In this document: piece by piece, positions 52,302-61,113 of the stretch
Layout of the letters: the number at the start of each line of letters is the position of its first letter
Position numbering within the stretch: the stretch's first letter is position 1
NCBI GenBank assembly: GCA_001898505.1
Contig: MKTZ01000015.1
Location: forward strand, 310,001 to 374,000
Source of the DNA: Sphingobacteriales bacterium 50-39
GTDB lineage: Bacteria > Bacteroidota > Bacteroidia > Chitinophagales > Chitinophagaceae
Length of the DNA stretch: 64,000 nt
Reading direction: 5' to 3'
Made by a program: the position numbers and the translations under genes
Notes under the pieces: model-generated
The model's database searches: none
Seen by the model: only the letters and a program-made list of their open reading frames with translations
What the model was told of the DNA's origin: nothing

Positions 52302-53372
52302 CTAAGGATGAGCGCCCTGGGGCTGGCGATGGACGGCCGCTGCTTCTGCTTCAGCCTTCAGTTTGGCTTCCATTTGCACCGATGGGCTGGCCCGTGTGGG
52401 GGTACTGACCTGTGTAGAAGCACCGGCCCGCGTAATATAGAAAGTAGGACGCAACCCCACGAAAAAGCAGGTGAGCGCCAGGAGTAAGGATAATAGGTGG
52501 GCCCTGTTCAATGTCCTGTTATAGCCGGCTGCCAGCCGCTCCACTCTGGGCAACATCCCGCCGCCGCCAAAAGCCATCGCATAGGAAGGAGCCCGCTGCT
52601 CTTCAAATCGCACAAGCGCACGTATATAGCCTATCTTGTCCTCCGTGTGCCGGATCACCATATCATCACAACAGTTCTCCCTTTCCGCCCGGATAAGAGA
52701 GGACACCCAAAGCACCGCCGGATTAAAGAACAGCAGGATGGAGATGATGCGTAAAAAAATATTGACCAGGTAATCCATCCGGCGTATATGCGCCAGCTCG
52801 TGCAAAAGAATGACTTCTAAGTCTTCGGGAGCCACTCTTGCGATCATTCCGGCAGGGACAAGGACCACCGGTCTGATATAGCCGATGACCAGCGGTGCCT
52901 TTACAATACCCGATTCAAGGACACCGATGACCTTCCGTATACCCAATCCGGCCGCCAGGCCATTCACACGTTTCAGCAGGTCCACCTCCAACGGCCTTAC
53001 CCGCACCACTTTGAGCCGCTGCAACGTATATAGGTCGAAGCTTAGTTTTATTAGCTTCATACACATCACTGCAAACCAGACAGCCGCGACCATTCCCGCA
53101 TGCTCCCCGATCCAGCCGCCGCCCCGGCTACCCGCCCAGCTCCCGGGCGACGCCGCGTGTTGTCCCAGCTCGTAAAAAAATGTAAAAAACACGGCAACAA
53201 CGAACAGGGCAAGCGCTCCCACCAGCAGATTGTACCGCCGGGCAGCGCCGGACCGCTTGGTAAAGACTATGATCAACCCCGCTAGGAAGACAAGTCCCGC
53301 CCCTTCCCATAAGGAATGCAATAGCGTAAAACCCAGCGCCACCGTTATATTCTCTTGTATGAAAAGGATCAT
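52302..53372 (-). CDS. blaR1: BlaR1/MecR1-type M56 metallopeptidase sensor
   Basis: A 356-residue membrane protease: four likely membrane helices (VALGFTLLHSLWEGAGLVFL, LLVGALALFVVAVFFTFF, MVAAVWFAVMCMKLIKLSF, one near 300-318) and a cytosolic zinc site HELAH (191-195) with the downstream Glu in SSLIRAERENCCDD. The C-terminus is short (about 40 residues, Ala/Lys-rich) and has no penicillin-binding domain, as in many Bacteroidota M56 proteins of unknown signal. It overlaps the upstream BlaI-type gene by 4 bases (ATGA). On activation it would cleave the paired repressor. Confidence 0.9.
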   Translation of the reverse strand: MILFIQENITVALGFTLLHSLWEGAGLVFLAGLIIVFTKRSGAARRYNLLVGALALFVVAVFFTFFYELGQHAASPGSWAGSRGGGWIGEHAGMVAAVWFAVMCMKLIKLSFDLYTLQRLKVVRVRPLEVDLLKRVNGLAAGLGIRKVIGVLESGIVKAPLVIGYIRPVVLVPAGMIARVAPEDLEVILLHELAHIRRMDYLVNIFLRIISILLFFNPAVLWVSSLIRAERENCCDDMVIRHTEDKIGYIRALVRFEEQRAPSYAMAFGGGGMLPRVERLAAGYNRTLNRAHLLSLLLALTCFFVGLRPTFYITRAGASTQVSTPTRASPSVQMEAKLKAEAEAAAVHRQPQGAHP

Positions 53373-53794
53373 TTCTTTTGTTTTTGCGCCTCGTTTTCCA
53401 GCTGTTCCAGCAATAATCTCATCTTTTTCAGATCCTCCGCCGAGGTCCTCTTGTTCCCCGCCAGTTGCATCAGCAGACTGGTGGCGCTCCCGTCATAAAC
53501 ACTGTCCAGGAACTTATCCAATAAATGCTCCTTCGTCTCCATCTCATCTCCCGCCGGGTAATATATATGCTGCATCCTGCTCTCATCCCGCCGCAGAAGA
53601 CCCTTATCCACCATCAGCTGCATCAGCTTGAGCGTAGCGGTATAGTTCAGCTCGCGTATCTTATTGATCTCTTCCATGACACGGCGGACAGGGCTGGGGC
53701 CATACTTCCACAACACCTGTAATATCTCCAGTTCGGACTTGGTAGGCTCCTTTTTTCCGCCCTCTTCCGGCAATTTTGGGTTATTCACATTCAT
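53369..53794 (-). CDS. blaI: BlaI/MecI/CopY-type transcriptional repressor
   Basis: A 141-residue repressor with an N-terminal winged helix (PTKSELEILQVLWKYGPSPV, then LNYTATLKLMQLMVDKGLLR) and a C-terminal dimerisation region (SLLMQLAGNKRTSAEDLKKM). The start at 53794 is the first ATG after the dyad at 53856-53877. It is paired with BlaR1 by a 4-base overlap. Targets probably include its own promoter and the divergent kinase region. Confidence 0.93.
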   Translation of the reverse strand: MNVNNPKLPEEGGKKEPTKSELEILQVLWKYGPSPVRRVMEEINKIRELNYTATLKLMQLMVDKGLLRRDESRMQHIYYPAGDEMETKEHLLDKFLDSVYDGSATSLLMQLAGNKRTSAEDLKKMRLLLEQLENEAQKQKK

Positions 53795-53855
53795 TTCGAT
53801 GTCTTTACGGTGTTCATGAAGTTCGTCTCAGACACAAACCTACGAATTTTTTTGT

Positions 53856-53877
53856 ACCTACAAAACTTTTTGTAGGT
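53856..53877. promoter_or_regulatory. BlaI-type operator
   Basis: A dyad acctacaaaa-ct-ttttgtaggt (10-bp arms) with TACA/TGTA half sites typical of BlaI, 60 bp before the blaI start. A second imperfect copy (53838-53859, acctacg...tgtacct) lies next to it. The region also faces the hybrid kinase gene. Confidence 0.8.
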
Positions 53878-53944
53878 TAAGCTTAGCCTATTGCATATCC
53901 TGGATTTTTGCTATATTTTTAAGTGATCCAACTCCTTAAACCAT

Positions 53945-55693
53945 TTGAAAAACCAGGAACTTCTATCACCTGTTAAGGATCCCAAGACCAGCTTCTGGCG
54001 GCTCAATACGTTCATCGTAGTGGCCATGTGTTGCAACTTTATCAACTTTCTTTATTACCTCACGGATGGCATGATGCAGAGCGCCACCATCGAGATCGTT
54101 GGCATCTTTATACTCTTTATCTTCATCCTTTTCAATCTGAAAGGTCTTCCGGCCATCCCCACCCTGCTCAGCATCTTCTTTGTCAACCTGCACGCCTTCT
54201 CTCTCTGCTATGTACAAGGCACGAACCAAGCCGCTTTTCTCTACTTGTTCCCCTTCGTCATGGCCATGATCTTCTTCCTCCGTGTGCGGAAGGATAATTT
54301 TATCATCACGAGCTTTGTCATCTTTACGGCGCTGAACCTGCTGGTCATCATCCTCCTGTTCCCACCCCATAATTCCCGGTATGAGCGTGTAACGGACACC
54401 ATCATCGACCACCACCGCAAGTTCAATATTATCGTCAATTTCCTGCTGGTCATCGTATTCTTCTATGTCGTTCTGCGGCTGCTGGACGCCAAGGAAAAGA
54501 GGAACAAAAAGCAGATCGCCTCCCTGGTACAGGCGGAAATAGAGATCACGCAGGCAAAAGATCGCGCCGAAAAGGCGGCTGGAGCCAAGACCCGATTTAT
54601 GAGCAACATGAGTCACGAGCTCCGCACGCCCCTCAACGCCATCATCGGCACTACGCATCTGCTACGGCAGGAACACGAGCACTTACATAACAGCGACCAT
54701 TTTAAGATATTGCTGGATTCCTCCAAGCACATGCTCCACCTGGTAAACGAGGTGCTGGACTTTTCGAAACTGGGCGAAGGGCGGCTGGAGCTGTTACTGG
54801 CGCCATTCGATCTCGCCGAAGTCCTCCAGCAGGCAGCCGACACCGTTACCACTACCATACAACAAAAGAACATCAGCCTCATCCTCGACACCGAATCCGT
54901 TCCTACAGATAAAAAGATAGTGGGCGATGAGATGAGGCTCAAACAGGTGCTCCTGAATCTCCTCTCCAATGCCGCCAAATTCACGGAGACAGGCTCCGTC
55001 ACCTTGCGGGCGCATGTCAACCATCTCACCGACACCATTGCGAATATCTATTTTGCCGTAGTCGATACGGGCATTGGCATTCCTCCGGAAAAGAAAGACC
55101 TCATCTTCGACAGCTTTACACAGGCCGATGCGGAAACCACCCGTAAATACGGCGGGTCTGGTCTGGGTCTTAGCATCTGTAAAGAATTGGTAAGAAAAAT
55201 GGGCGGCAAGCTGCAGGTACACAGCCAGCCGGGCCATGGAAGTACTTTTTATTTCAACCTGACCCTTCCCATCCAGCAGCAGACGGCAGCAGCCCCGGCA
55301 GAAAAGTCCGGCGGCGTAAAAAAGCTCCATGGCGTAAAGATCCTGCTGGTCGAAGACAATGCGGTGAATATGAAGATCGCCCGGCGCTTCCTCCACAGTT
55401 GGGGCGCCACCATCTCCATAGCGGAAAATGGCCATATAGCCTGGGAGCTGTTCCAGCAGGGAAGCTTCGACCTGCTGCTCATCGATCTGGAAATGCCTCT
55501 CATGGATGGCAAGACATTGCTGTCACATATACGAAGGATCAATAAGGAAATACCCGCCATCGCCTTTACTGCCGCGGTCTATGACAATATGTACGACGAC
55601 CTGCAGCAACATGGCTTTAATGGATTCCTGCGCAAACCCTTCCATCCCGACGAAATGCACCGCAATATCATGCTGCACCTGGGAAAGAACTGA
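53945..55693 (+). CDS. Hybrid histidine kinase with receiver domain
   Basis: A 582-residue membrane kinase. Six likely membrane helices occupy residues 20-180 ([85 protein letters not shown]) with no large sensor loop. A coiled coil, HisKA (His224 in [12 protein letters not shown]), HATPase ([13 protein letters not shown]) and a C-terminal receiver (Asp514 in [12 protein letters not shown]) follow. No ATG suits: a stop lies 21 bases upstream and the first internal ATG falls in the first membrane helix. TTG at 53945 is therefore the likely start. There is no DNA-binding output domain, so a separate phosphorelay partner is needed. Signal unknown. Confidence 0.9.
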   Translation: MKNQELLSPVKDPKTSFWRLNTFIVVAMCCNFINFLYYLTDGMMQSATIEIVGIFILFIFILFNLKGLPAIPTLLSIFFVNLHAFSLCYVQGTNQAAFLYLFPFVMAMIFFLRVRKDNFIITSFVIFTALNLLVIILLFPPHNSRYERVTDTIIDHHRKFNIIVNFLLVIVFFYVVLRLLDAKEKRNKKQIASLVQAEIEITQAKDRAEKAAGAKTRFMSNMSHELRTPLNAIIGTTHLLRQEHEHLHNSDHFKILLDSSKHMLHLVNEVLDFSKLGEGRLELLLAPFDLAEVLQQAADTVTTTIQQKNISLILDTESVPTDKKIVGDEMRLKQVLLNLLSNAAKFTETGSVTLRAHVNHLTDTIANIYFAVVDTGIGIPPEKKDLIFDSFTQADAETTRKYGGSGLGLSICKELVRKMGGKLQVHSQPGHGSTFYFNLTLPIQQQTAAAPAEKSGGVKKLHGVKILLVEDNAVNMKIARRFLHSWGATISIAENGHIAWELFQQGSFDLLLIDLEMPLMDGKTLLSHIRRINKEIPAIAFTAAVYDNMYDDLQQHGFNGFLRKPFHPDEMHRNIMLHLGKN

Positions 55694-55853
55694 AATTATA
55701 TATTTGCCCGTCCCGTTTTTAAAGCCTACCTTCAGCGCAGATTGGGATATACAACATTAAGTACTCGATTCGCCTCTTCTTCTCACTGTTGCTTTCGTTT
55801 CCTCTACTTTTTATTGCAATGCTCAGTTATTTTTAACCTTTTAATTTATTATT

Positions 55854-56138
55854 ATGAATATGTATGTTTCAAACCTGAGCTCCCATGTCACAGACGAAGA
55901 TCTGAGAACCTTATTTAATCAATACGGGGAAGTTACTTCGGCAAAAGTGATCTCCGACAGGGAGACTGGCAGGTCGAGAGGTTTCGCTTTTGTGGAAATG
56001 GCTGACAAAGCAGGTGAAACAGCGATGAAAGAGCTGAATGGCAAACAGGTGGAGGGAAGGGCGATAAGCGTCTCCATAGCCAGGCCAAAAACCGACAGCG
56101 GCAGCTCTTTTTCGCGTGACAGAGGCAATCGCTGGTAA
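55854..56138 (+). CDS. Small RRM-type RNA-binding protein
   Basis: A 94-residue protein consisting of one RNA-recognition motif: RNP2 NMYVSNLS with an aromatic residue, RNP1 SRGFAFVEM with both aromatics, then a short basic Ser/Arg/Gly tail (SSFSRDRGNRW). Such proteins are common in Bacteroidota and cyanobacteria and are often cold-induced; the role may be RNA chaperoning. The 160-bp upstream region contains no other gene and may be a leader. A bidirectional terminator follows. Confidence 0.94.
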   Translation: MNMYVSNLSSHVTDEDLRTLFNQYGEVTSAKVISDRETGRSRGFAFVEMADKAGETAMKELNGKQVEGRAISVSIARPKTDSGSSFSRDRGNRW

Positions 56139-56173
56139 TCCGGAGCTCACTATCACACCTCGAAAATATTTAG

Positions 56174-56195
56174 CCTCCGGATCATCATCCGGAGG
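56174..56195. terminator. Bidirectional terminator
   Basis: A perfect stem cctccggat/atccggagg with a 4-base loop, followed by TTT on the plus strand and flanked by A/T-rich sequence on the other side. It separates the plus-strand RRM gene from the minus-strand gene ending at 56210. Confidence 0.75.
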
Positions 56196-56209
56196 TTTCT
56201 GAATTCGGG

Positions 56210-56488
56210 TTACAGGTGAGCAGCTTCATATTCTTCTTCGCGTTTGAACGCATCGAAGGCAGCATGTGTTTCCTGCAATATATCATCCGGCAATCCGTTC
56301 ACTTTTAGATTCTCCCAGCTAATCGTCAATGGCTGGAATTGAGCGAGACTTTGATGATGATTCCGCAGGTAATCACGGCTCTCGGAGGGCCAGCGTGGCT
56401 CTCCCTTTTCAAAAAAGCCAATGAACCTGGATTCTACCTTATCAAAATTTTTTTTTAAGAGCTCGATGCCCGTGGTTTTTTTAATCAT
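56210..56488 (-). CDS. Small protein of unknown function
   Basis: A 92-residue cytosolic protein (start at 56488, MIKKTTGIELLKKNFDKVES) with helical character and the phrase FIGFFEKGEPRWPSESRDYL; no family recognised. A longer frame to 56596 would overlap the divergent KAS III gene, so the internal ATG is preferred. Not in an obvious operon. Confidence 0.72.
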   Translation of the reverse strand: MIKKTTGIELLKKNFDKVESRFIGFFEKGEPRWPSESRDYLRNHHQSLAQFQPLTISWENLKVNGLPDDILQETHAAFDAFKREEEYEAAHL

Positions 56489-56548
56489 GTATATGTTAAA
56501 GGTAAGCAAAATCGACGCCATTGCTTCCTGTTTTTTAACACCTTCGAA

Positions 56549-57625
56549 ATGTACCGTTCTATCATCACCGGCTCCGGCGCTTATATCCCGGAGCATATCG
56601 TAAGCAACAGCGATTTTCTATCCAATGTTTTTTATTCGGAAGGAGGCCTTCCTATCGAAAATACTCCGGATCAGGTTGTAGAGAAATTCAGTAATATCAC
56701 TGGTATTGTCCAGCGCCGGTATGCCACAGATGGACTTTCGGCATCCCATATGGCGGCCAGGGCAGCCGAACTGGCGATTTCGGACAGCGGCATGAACAAA
56801 GAAAGCCTTGATCATATCATCGTGGCCCATAACTTTGGCGATCTGAAGGGGAACATGTCTTTTCCTGATTTCGTACCTTCTCTGGCTGCCAGGGTCAAAC
56901 ATCTGTTGAACATAACCAATCCGGCCTGTATTCCCTATGACCTGATATTCGGCTGCCCCGGCTGGCTCCAGGGAATGATCCACAGCGATGCATTTTTCAA
57001 AGCCGGTATAGGAAAGACGGCGTTGATCATCGGCGCCGAAACCCTTTCCCGGGTCCTCGATCCACATGACCGCGACAGCATGATCTTTTCCGACGGAGCC
57101 GGGGCCATTACCCTCGAATATAAAGAAGTGCATGACCCCCTGACAGGCATACTGTCGACAAATGTCCGCTCGGACTCCCGCGAAGAATGCGGCTTTATAC
57201 ATATGGGCTCATCCTGTAATCCCGAAAAAATGTCAAATGCCCAATACCTGAAAATGAAGGGTCGTAAAGTATACGAGTATGCCTTGCGTCATGTTCCGGA
57301 AGCGATGAAGGAATGCCTGGACAGATCCGGCCAGGCTATAGGTAACCTAAAAGCTATATTTATTCATCAAGCTAATGAAAAAATGGACGAGGCCATTGTC
57401 AAAAATTTTTATGGTATGTATGGAATTGCCGAGCCCCCTGTAAATATCATGCCTATGTGTATTCAATGGCTGGGCAACAGTTCGGTCGCCACAATCCCCA
57501 CGTTATTCGATCTTGTCAGAAGATCGTCCATGCCTGGATTCAGTCTCTCAAAGGGAGATATCATCCTTTTTGCCTCGGTCGGCGCGGGTATGAACATCAA
57601 TGCAGTTTGTTACGGCTATATATGA
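56549..57625 (+). CDS. KAS III (FabH)-like beta-ketoacyl synthase
   Basis: A 358-residue thiolase-fold condensing enzyme with the full Cys-His-Asn triad: Cys136 in FGCPGWLQG, His273 in IFIHQANEKM and Asn310 in LGNSSVAT. The order and spacing fit FabH, which condenses acetyl-CoA with malonyl-ACP. The N-terminus is longer than in housekeeping FabH and no fatty-acid genes are nearby, so it may be a specialised acyl-ACP or polyketide starter enzyme. Standalone copies of this kind occur in Bacteroidota in aryl-polyene and related pathways, but no such cluster lies here. The gene is complete. Confidence 0.92.
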   Translation: MYRSIITGSGAYIPEHIVSNSDFLSNVFYSEGGLPIENTPDQVVEKFSNITGIVQRRYATDGLSASHMAARAAELAISDSGMNKESLDHIIVAHNFGDLKGNMSFPDFVPSLAARVKHLLNITNPACIPYDLIFGCPGWLQGMIHSDAFFKAGIGKTALIIGAETLSRVLDPHDRDSMIFSDGAGAITLEYKEVHDPLTGILSTNVRSDSREECGFIHMGSSCNPEKMSNAQYLKMKGRKVYEYALRHVPEAMKECLDRSGQAIGNLKAIFIHQANEKMDEAIVKNFYGMYGIAEPPVNIMPMCIQWLGNSSVATIPTLFDLVRRSSMPGFSLSKGDIILFASVGAGMNINAVCYGYI

Positions 57626-57655
57626 CAATTATTTCCGGCTGCTGTTACAATTGGC

Positions 57656-57904
57656 TCAGTAAAGTTCGGAAGGAAGCTGGCTTACAGAAATGATCTTTCC
57701 ATCAAGGGTCGTCCTGTCGAGAGACGCTATTGCCTGCATGGCCTGCGCAGCCACAGGCATGCTGACATGCCCGCTTTTTAATGACCGGCCATTCAAAGCA
57801 TTCCTATCGACCCTGGCCGTGTCCACATTTCCGTAAGGTGCGAATAGCTTTCTTAACTGGGCATCTGTGGTGTTCAGGCTGATATTGGATATTCTGATGT
57901 TCAT
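57656..57904 (-). CDS. Degenerate RRM-type small protein
   Basis: An 82-residue protein aligned in pattern with the RRM at 55854 (MNIRISNISLNTTDAQLRKL, FAPYGNVDTARVDRNALNGR). The RNP1 motif reads KSGHVSMPV instead of RGFAFVEM, and RNP2 has Arg in place of the aromatic residue. RNA binding by the usual stacking is therefore doubtful; it may bind differently or have another partner. The C-terminal SQLPSELY ends the domain with no basic tail. Confidence 0.85.
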   Translation of the reverse strand: MNIRISNISLNTTDAQLRKLFAPYGNVDTARVDRNALNGRSLKSGHVSMPVAAQAMQAIASLDRTTLDGKIISVSQLPSELY

Positions 57905-57986
57905 AAAAGGGGATTGAATCTTAAATATACGCTATTTTGCGCCGAACCCACATAATAATACAGCCCCTCCCGGGGCACTGATTGCC

Positions 57987-58523
57987 CTACAGCGCCGCCG
58001 CCGCCGGGAAATCTATCGGTATCCTCGTCATCGCAAAAACATAGTTTGTATAGATCCTCACCACCACCAGCCCGATCAGCTCCATAAGCGCTCCTTCGTC
58101 AAAACCCGCGGCATAAAAATTATCCACCAGCTCCGGCGCAGGATAGCCTCTGGTTTCCGCTACGGCCTTTGCCAGCTGTACGATGGCCTTTATCTTCTCA
58201 TCGCTGGACTGACCTCTCCGGATATCCAGCGTATCCTCCATCGTAAGTCGTTGCTTGATAGCCGCCACAGTATGCCCTGCAAGACAATACTCGCAATGAT
58301 TCACTTCCGAGACCATGAGAGCTATCGCCTCCCGTTGCTTGCCGTTGAACGCCCCGCCGATAAGATCCGCCTCGATGTCCATAAAGGCTTTCAATGCATG
58401 CGATGAATAACCCATCGTAGCATACAGATTGGGTACCCGACCCAACCGCTTCTTCATTTGCTCAAATAATTGCTGCGTTTCGGGACTTAGCTCCTCCGGG
58501 GCGGGTACTGTTATTTGTTTCAT
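57987..58523 (-). CDS. AhpD/carboxymuconolactone-decarboxylase-like protein
   Basis: A 178-residue all-helical protein with the CxxC motif in VNHCEYCLAGHTVAAIK characteristic of peroxidase-related AhpD-fold proteins. Full length for this group, no signal peptide. It may act in peroxide reduction or as a thiol relay. Its ATG overlaps the stop of the GH31 relic upstream (ATGA), a trace of former translational coupling. Confidence 0.93.
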   Translation of the reverse strand: MKQITVPAPEELSPETQQLFEQMKKRLGRVPNLYATMGYSSHALKAFMDIEADLIGGAFNGKQREAIALMVSEVNHCEYCLAGHTVAAIKQRLTMEDTLDIRRGQSSDEKIKAIVQLAKAVAETRGYPAPELVDNFYAAGFDEGALMELIGLVVVRIYTNYVFAMTRIPIDFPAAAAL

Positions 58524-58825
58524 TTTTTAAGGCAATATAACAAATCATTTTTCGCCGGGCTCCCCTTGTATTCAACGGTCTTGCGGACCTTGCCCACGAC
58601 AATCATGAACTTCCTCGAAGACAACATCCCGGGGAAGCTTCCCTTCCTGTCCTCGATGCTCAGGGTCCGGGTCTTGTCATTCCAACGGAAACCTATCTCG
58701 CTCCGCAAACCCTTGGGGCCCCATGGCAGGATAGCCCCCGCCCGCACATACAATGGCAGAATGTCGATGGGCGTAGCCCGGTCAAGCGGCCTCCCGCCCC
58801 GCAGCGCATCTCCTGTCCAGAAGTC
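58520..58825 (-). pseudogene. GH31 glycosidase relic (C-terminal fragment with internal deletion)
   Basis: The minus strand just after the GH127 stop encodes the tail of a GH31 enzyme: DFWTGDALRGG, LDRATPIDILPLYVRAGAIL, PWGP, then SEIGFRWNDKTRTLSIEDR and KGSFPGMLSSRKFMIVV of the C-terminal DUF5110 domain. The catalytic barrel is absent. Between LPWGP and RSEIGFRWND about 35 residues normally present (the IRVYPGADG-like strands) are also missing. There is no start codon of its own near DFWTG. The frame ends overlapping the AhpD-like gene. It is probably the leftover of an alpha-xylosidase or alpha-glucosidase once in the GH127 operon. Confidence 0.85.
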
Positions 58826-58836
58826 TAGGAATTAGA

Positions 58837-60840
58837 TCATTTATTTCCAGGTTTTTCCTTTCCCATCCAAACTGTCATCTCTCCCGCTCCCCTGTTGGCC
58901 CAGGTATAGTAGGGTATCATCGTGATAGGCGCCGCGCTCACGACCCCGGAAACGCTGTCCTTTCTAAGCCCCTCCCCTTTCAGTACGGTGATCCTGCCCA
59001 GCTCGCCGTCCTGCACCACTGGCCGCAGCTTTACACCGGCAGGCAGTAAAAGATTACTAACCTTACCCCCATTGTCTTTCCATTCCAAACAGTACATCAA
59101 CGGTCCGCGCTGTATCGCTACCTTGCCGGCATCCTCCTGCAGATGGGTATTGGCCCGCACTTCCCGCACGGGCATCAACAAGTTCATCGTGATCTTATCC
59201 CCTTTCTTCCACTTGCGGTTCAGAACAGCATAGCCTGCCTCCATCTTGTAGGGGACCCGCTCGCCATTGATCCGGATGAGAGGCATGCCACCCATCTTAT
59301 CAGTAAAAGAGTATAACGAGGAAGGTATTTCCTCATCACGCACCCACCCGGGAATTCTAAGTCGCAAGGTCAAGGGTTCTGACATCGCCGCCCCAGTTGA
59401 CCCCGCCCCGGTGGACAAAGTAAAGGACAAATTCCCGTCCCAGGGATAGTTGTTCTCCTGCACGATCTCCACCGCCCCATCGGCCATATTCACAGTGGTC
59501 TTGCTGCTGATAAAAAGATTGACGTACAGGTCGTGCTCCTTCTGTGCATAGATATATCCCGGCAGCGAAGGCAATAGACGCAATATGTTGGTGGGACAGC
59601 AGGAACATTCAAACCAGCCGGAACGCTGCCGCTCGAGAGCATTATGCGAAAACCCATCGGTCACCTGCATGGCATTCGTATAGAAAAATGATTTGCCATC
59701 CAGCCCCACGCCGGACAGCATCCCATTGTAAAGCACCTTTTCCATCAGGTCGATATATTTCGACTCGCCATGCAGCAGAAACATTCTTTGATTCCAGTAC
59801 ACATCTCCAATAGCTGCACAGGTCTCGTTGTAAGCTGTCCCGTTGGGCAGGTCATAATCTTCTCCAAACCGCTCACCAGCAGGGACAGAGCCAATACCCC
59901 CTTGAACATACATCTTCTTGTCGGTCATGTTGTTCCATAACCTGTCCACCGCCGCCACATACCGTTGATCCCCGGTAAGGGCCGCCACATCGGTCATCCC
60001 CGAATACAGGTACATGGCCCGTACGGCATGTCCCTCCACATCATCCTGGTCTACTACAGGCTTCTCGTCCTGCCAGTATTTCCCGTTCTTCCACTCGTCG
60101 GGGTTGCGCTTGTCGTAGGCGCGTTTGCCACGGGCGTCGATAAAGAACTTCGCCAGCTGAAGATAGTCGGTCTTGCCGGTGATGCGATACAGCTTCACGA
60201 GGCCCATCTCTACGATCTCATGCCCGGGAGCAACCTCCATCTTTCCGGGACCGAATGTGCGTACCAGCAGGTCGGCATTCTTCAATGCTATATCCAGCAG
60301 ATTGCGCTGCCCCGTTGCCAAGTAATGCGCCGCCGCCGCTTCAAAAAGGTGACCGGAATTATACAATTCATGACTCAGCTCGTGCTCCTTCACCCACCTG
60401 TCAGGTCCCGACCACTCATGTGGATGCAAACTGTCGATGGTCCGGGCTGTATACAAATACCCGTCCGACTCCTGCGCCCTTGCCACCGTGTCGATCAACG
60501 CATCTACGTACGCCTTCAAGGCAGGGTCGGGATGCACGGCCAGCGAAAAAGAAGCGCCCTCCAGGGTCTTATAGATATCGGTGTCGTCAAAAGGGAATTT
60601 CGTTCCAAATTTCCCCTTCCGCTGTGCGGCCATGACAAAGTTCTGTACCCTCCCGGTGCTCTCACACCGTGCAAAGGATGCCGGTATCGTCACGGTCCTG
60701 TTCCGCTCGATACGGGGAGCCCAAAAAGAATCCATGAGCTGTACCTTGGTAAAATCTATAGGTCGTATGTGATAATCAGCAGATTGCGGGTGGGCCGCCA
60801 CAAAGGGGCAGAATGTCAGGAGTAGAACGAGCTTTTTCAT
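58837..60840 (-). CDS. GH127 beta-L-arabinofuranosidase
   Basis: A 667-residue exported enzyme of the DUF1680/GH127 family, which removes beta-linked L-arabinofuranose from plant glycans. A signal peptide (about residues 1-19) is followed by an (alpha/alpha)6 barrel with the zinc/cysteine site: NETCAAIGDVYWNQRM (Glu and Cys ligands) and SGWFECSCCPTNILR (catalytic nucleophile Cys), then C-terminal beta-sandwiches. All metal ligands are present. It lies directly upstream of the GH31 relic and AhpD-like gene on the same strand. Its promoter region (60841-61113) shows no LacI-type operator that I can see; nothing else is evident in that gap. Confidence 0.95.
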   Translation of the reverse strand: MKKLVLLLTFCPFVAAHPQSADYHIRPIDFTKVQLMDSFWAPRIERNRTVTIPASFARCESTGRVQNFVMAAQRKGKFGTKFPFDDTDIYKTLEGASFSLAVHPDPALKAYVDALIDTVARAQESDGYLYTARTIDSLHPHEWSGPDRWVKEHELSHELYNSGHLFEAAAAHYLATGQRNLLDIALKNADLLVRTFGPGKMEVAPGHEIVEMGLVKLYRITGKTDYLQLAKFFIDARGKRAYDKRNPDEWKNGKYWQDEKPVVDQDDVEGHAVRAMYLYSGMTDVAALTGDQRYVAAVDRLWNNMTDKKMYVQGGIGSVPAGERFGEDYDLPNGTAYNETCAAIGDVYWNQRMFLLHGESKYIDLMEKVLYNGMLSGVGLDGKSFFYTNAMQVTDGFSHNALERQRSGWFECSCCPTNILRLLPSLPGYIYAQKEHDLYVNLFISSKTTVNMADGAVEIVQENNYPWDGNLSFTLSTGAGSTGAAMSEPLTLRLRIPGWVRDEEIPSSLYSFTDKMGGMPLIRINGERVPYKMEAGYAVLNRKWKKGDKITMNLLMPVREVRANTHLQEDAGKVAIQRGPLMYCLEWKDNGGKVSNLLLPAGVKLRPVVQDGELGRITVLKGEGLRKDSVSGVVSAAPITMIPYYTWANRGAGEMTVWMGKEKPGNK

Positions 60841-61113
60841 GTAGCAATGCTTTAGGCCCTACAATATTACATTTTTAATTGTCATTTGTACATTTTTATA
60901 TTTTAGCAGCCCGCCGGCCCGCCACAGGCTCACAGGTTCCACCTGATCCCGTCACAGCCCCACCAGGCCCGGCTCTGGCCAATTTCCCCCTATTCACCGG
61001 CATAATCCCCCAATACCCCGAATGGCGCCTAAAAGAAGTGCCAATTCCCGCACATATTTTTTGTCCCCTCAGCCTTTTTCAATAAATTCAACGGCATTTA
61101 AGCTCGTCTATTG

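Noticed and set aside
55741-55836. Hydrophobic frame reading IRLFFSLLLSFPLLFIAM before the RRM gene
   Set aside because: It has no ATG, GTG or TTG start in frame at a sensible position and no ribosome-binding site; more likely untranslated leader that happens to be T-rich.
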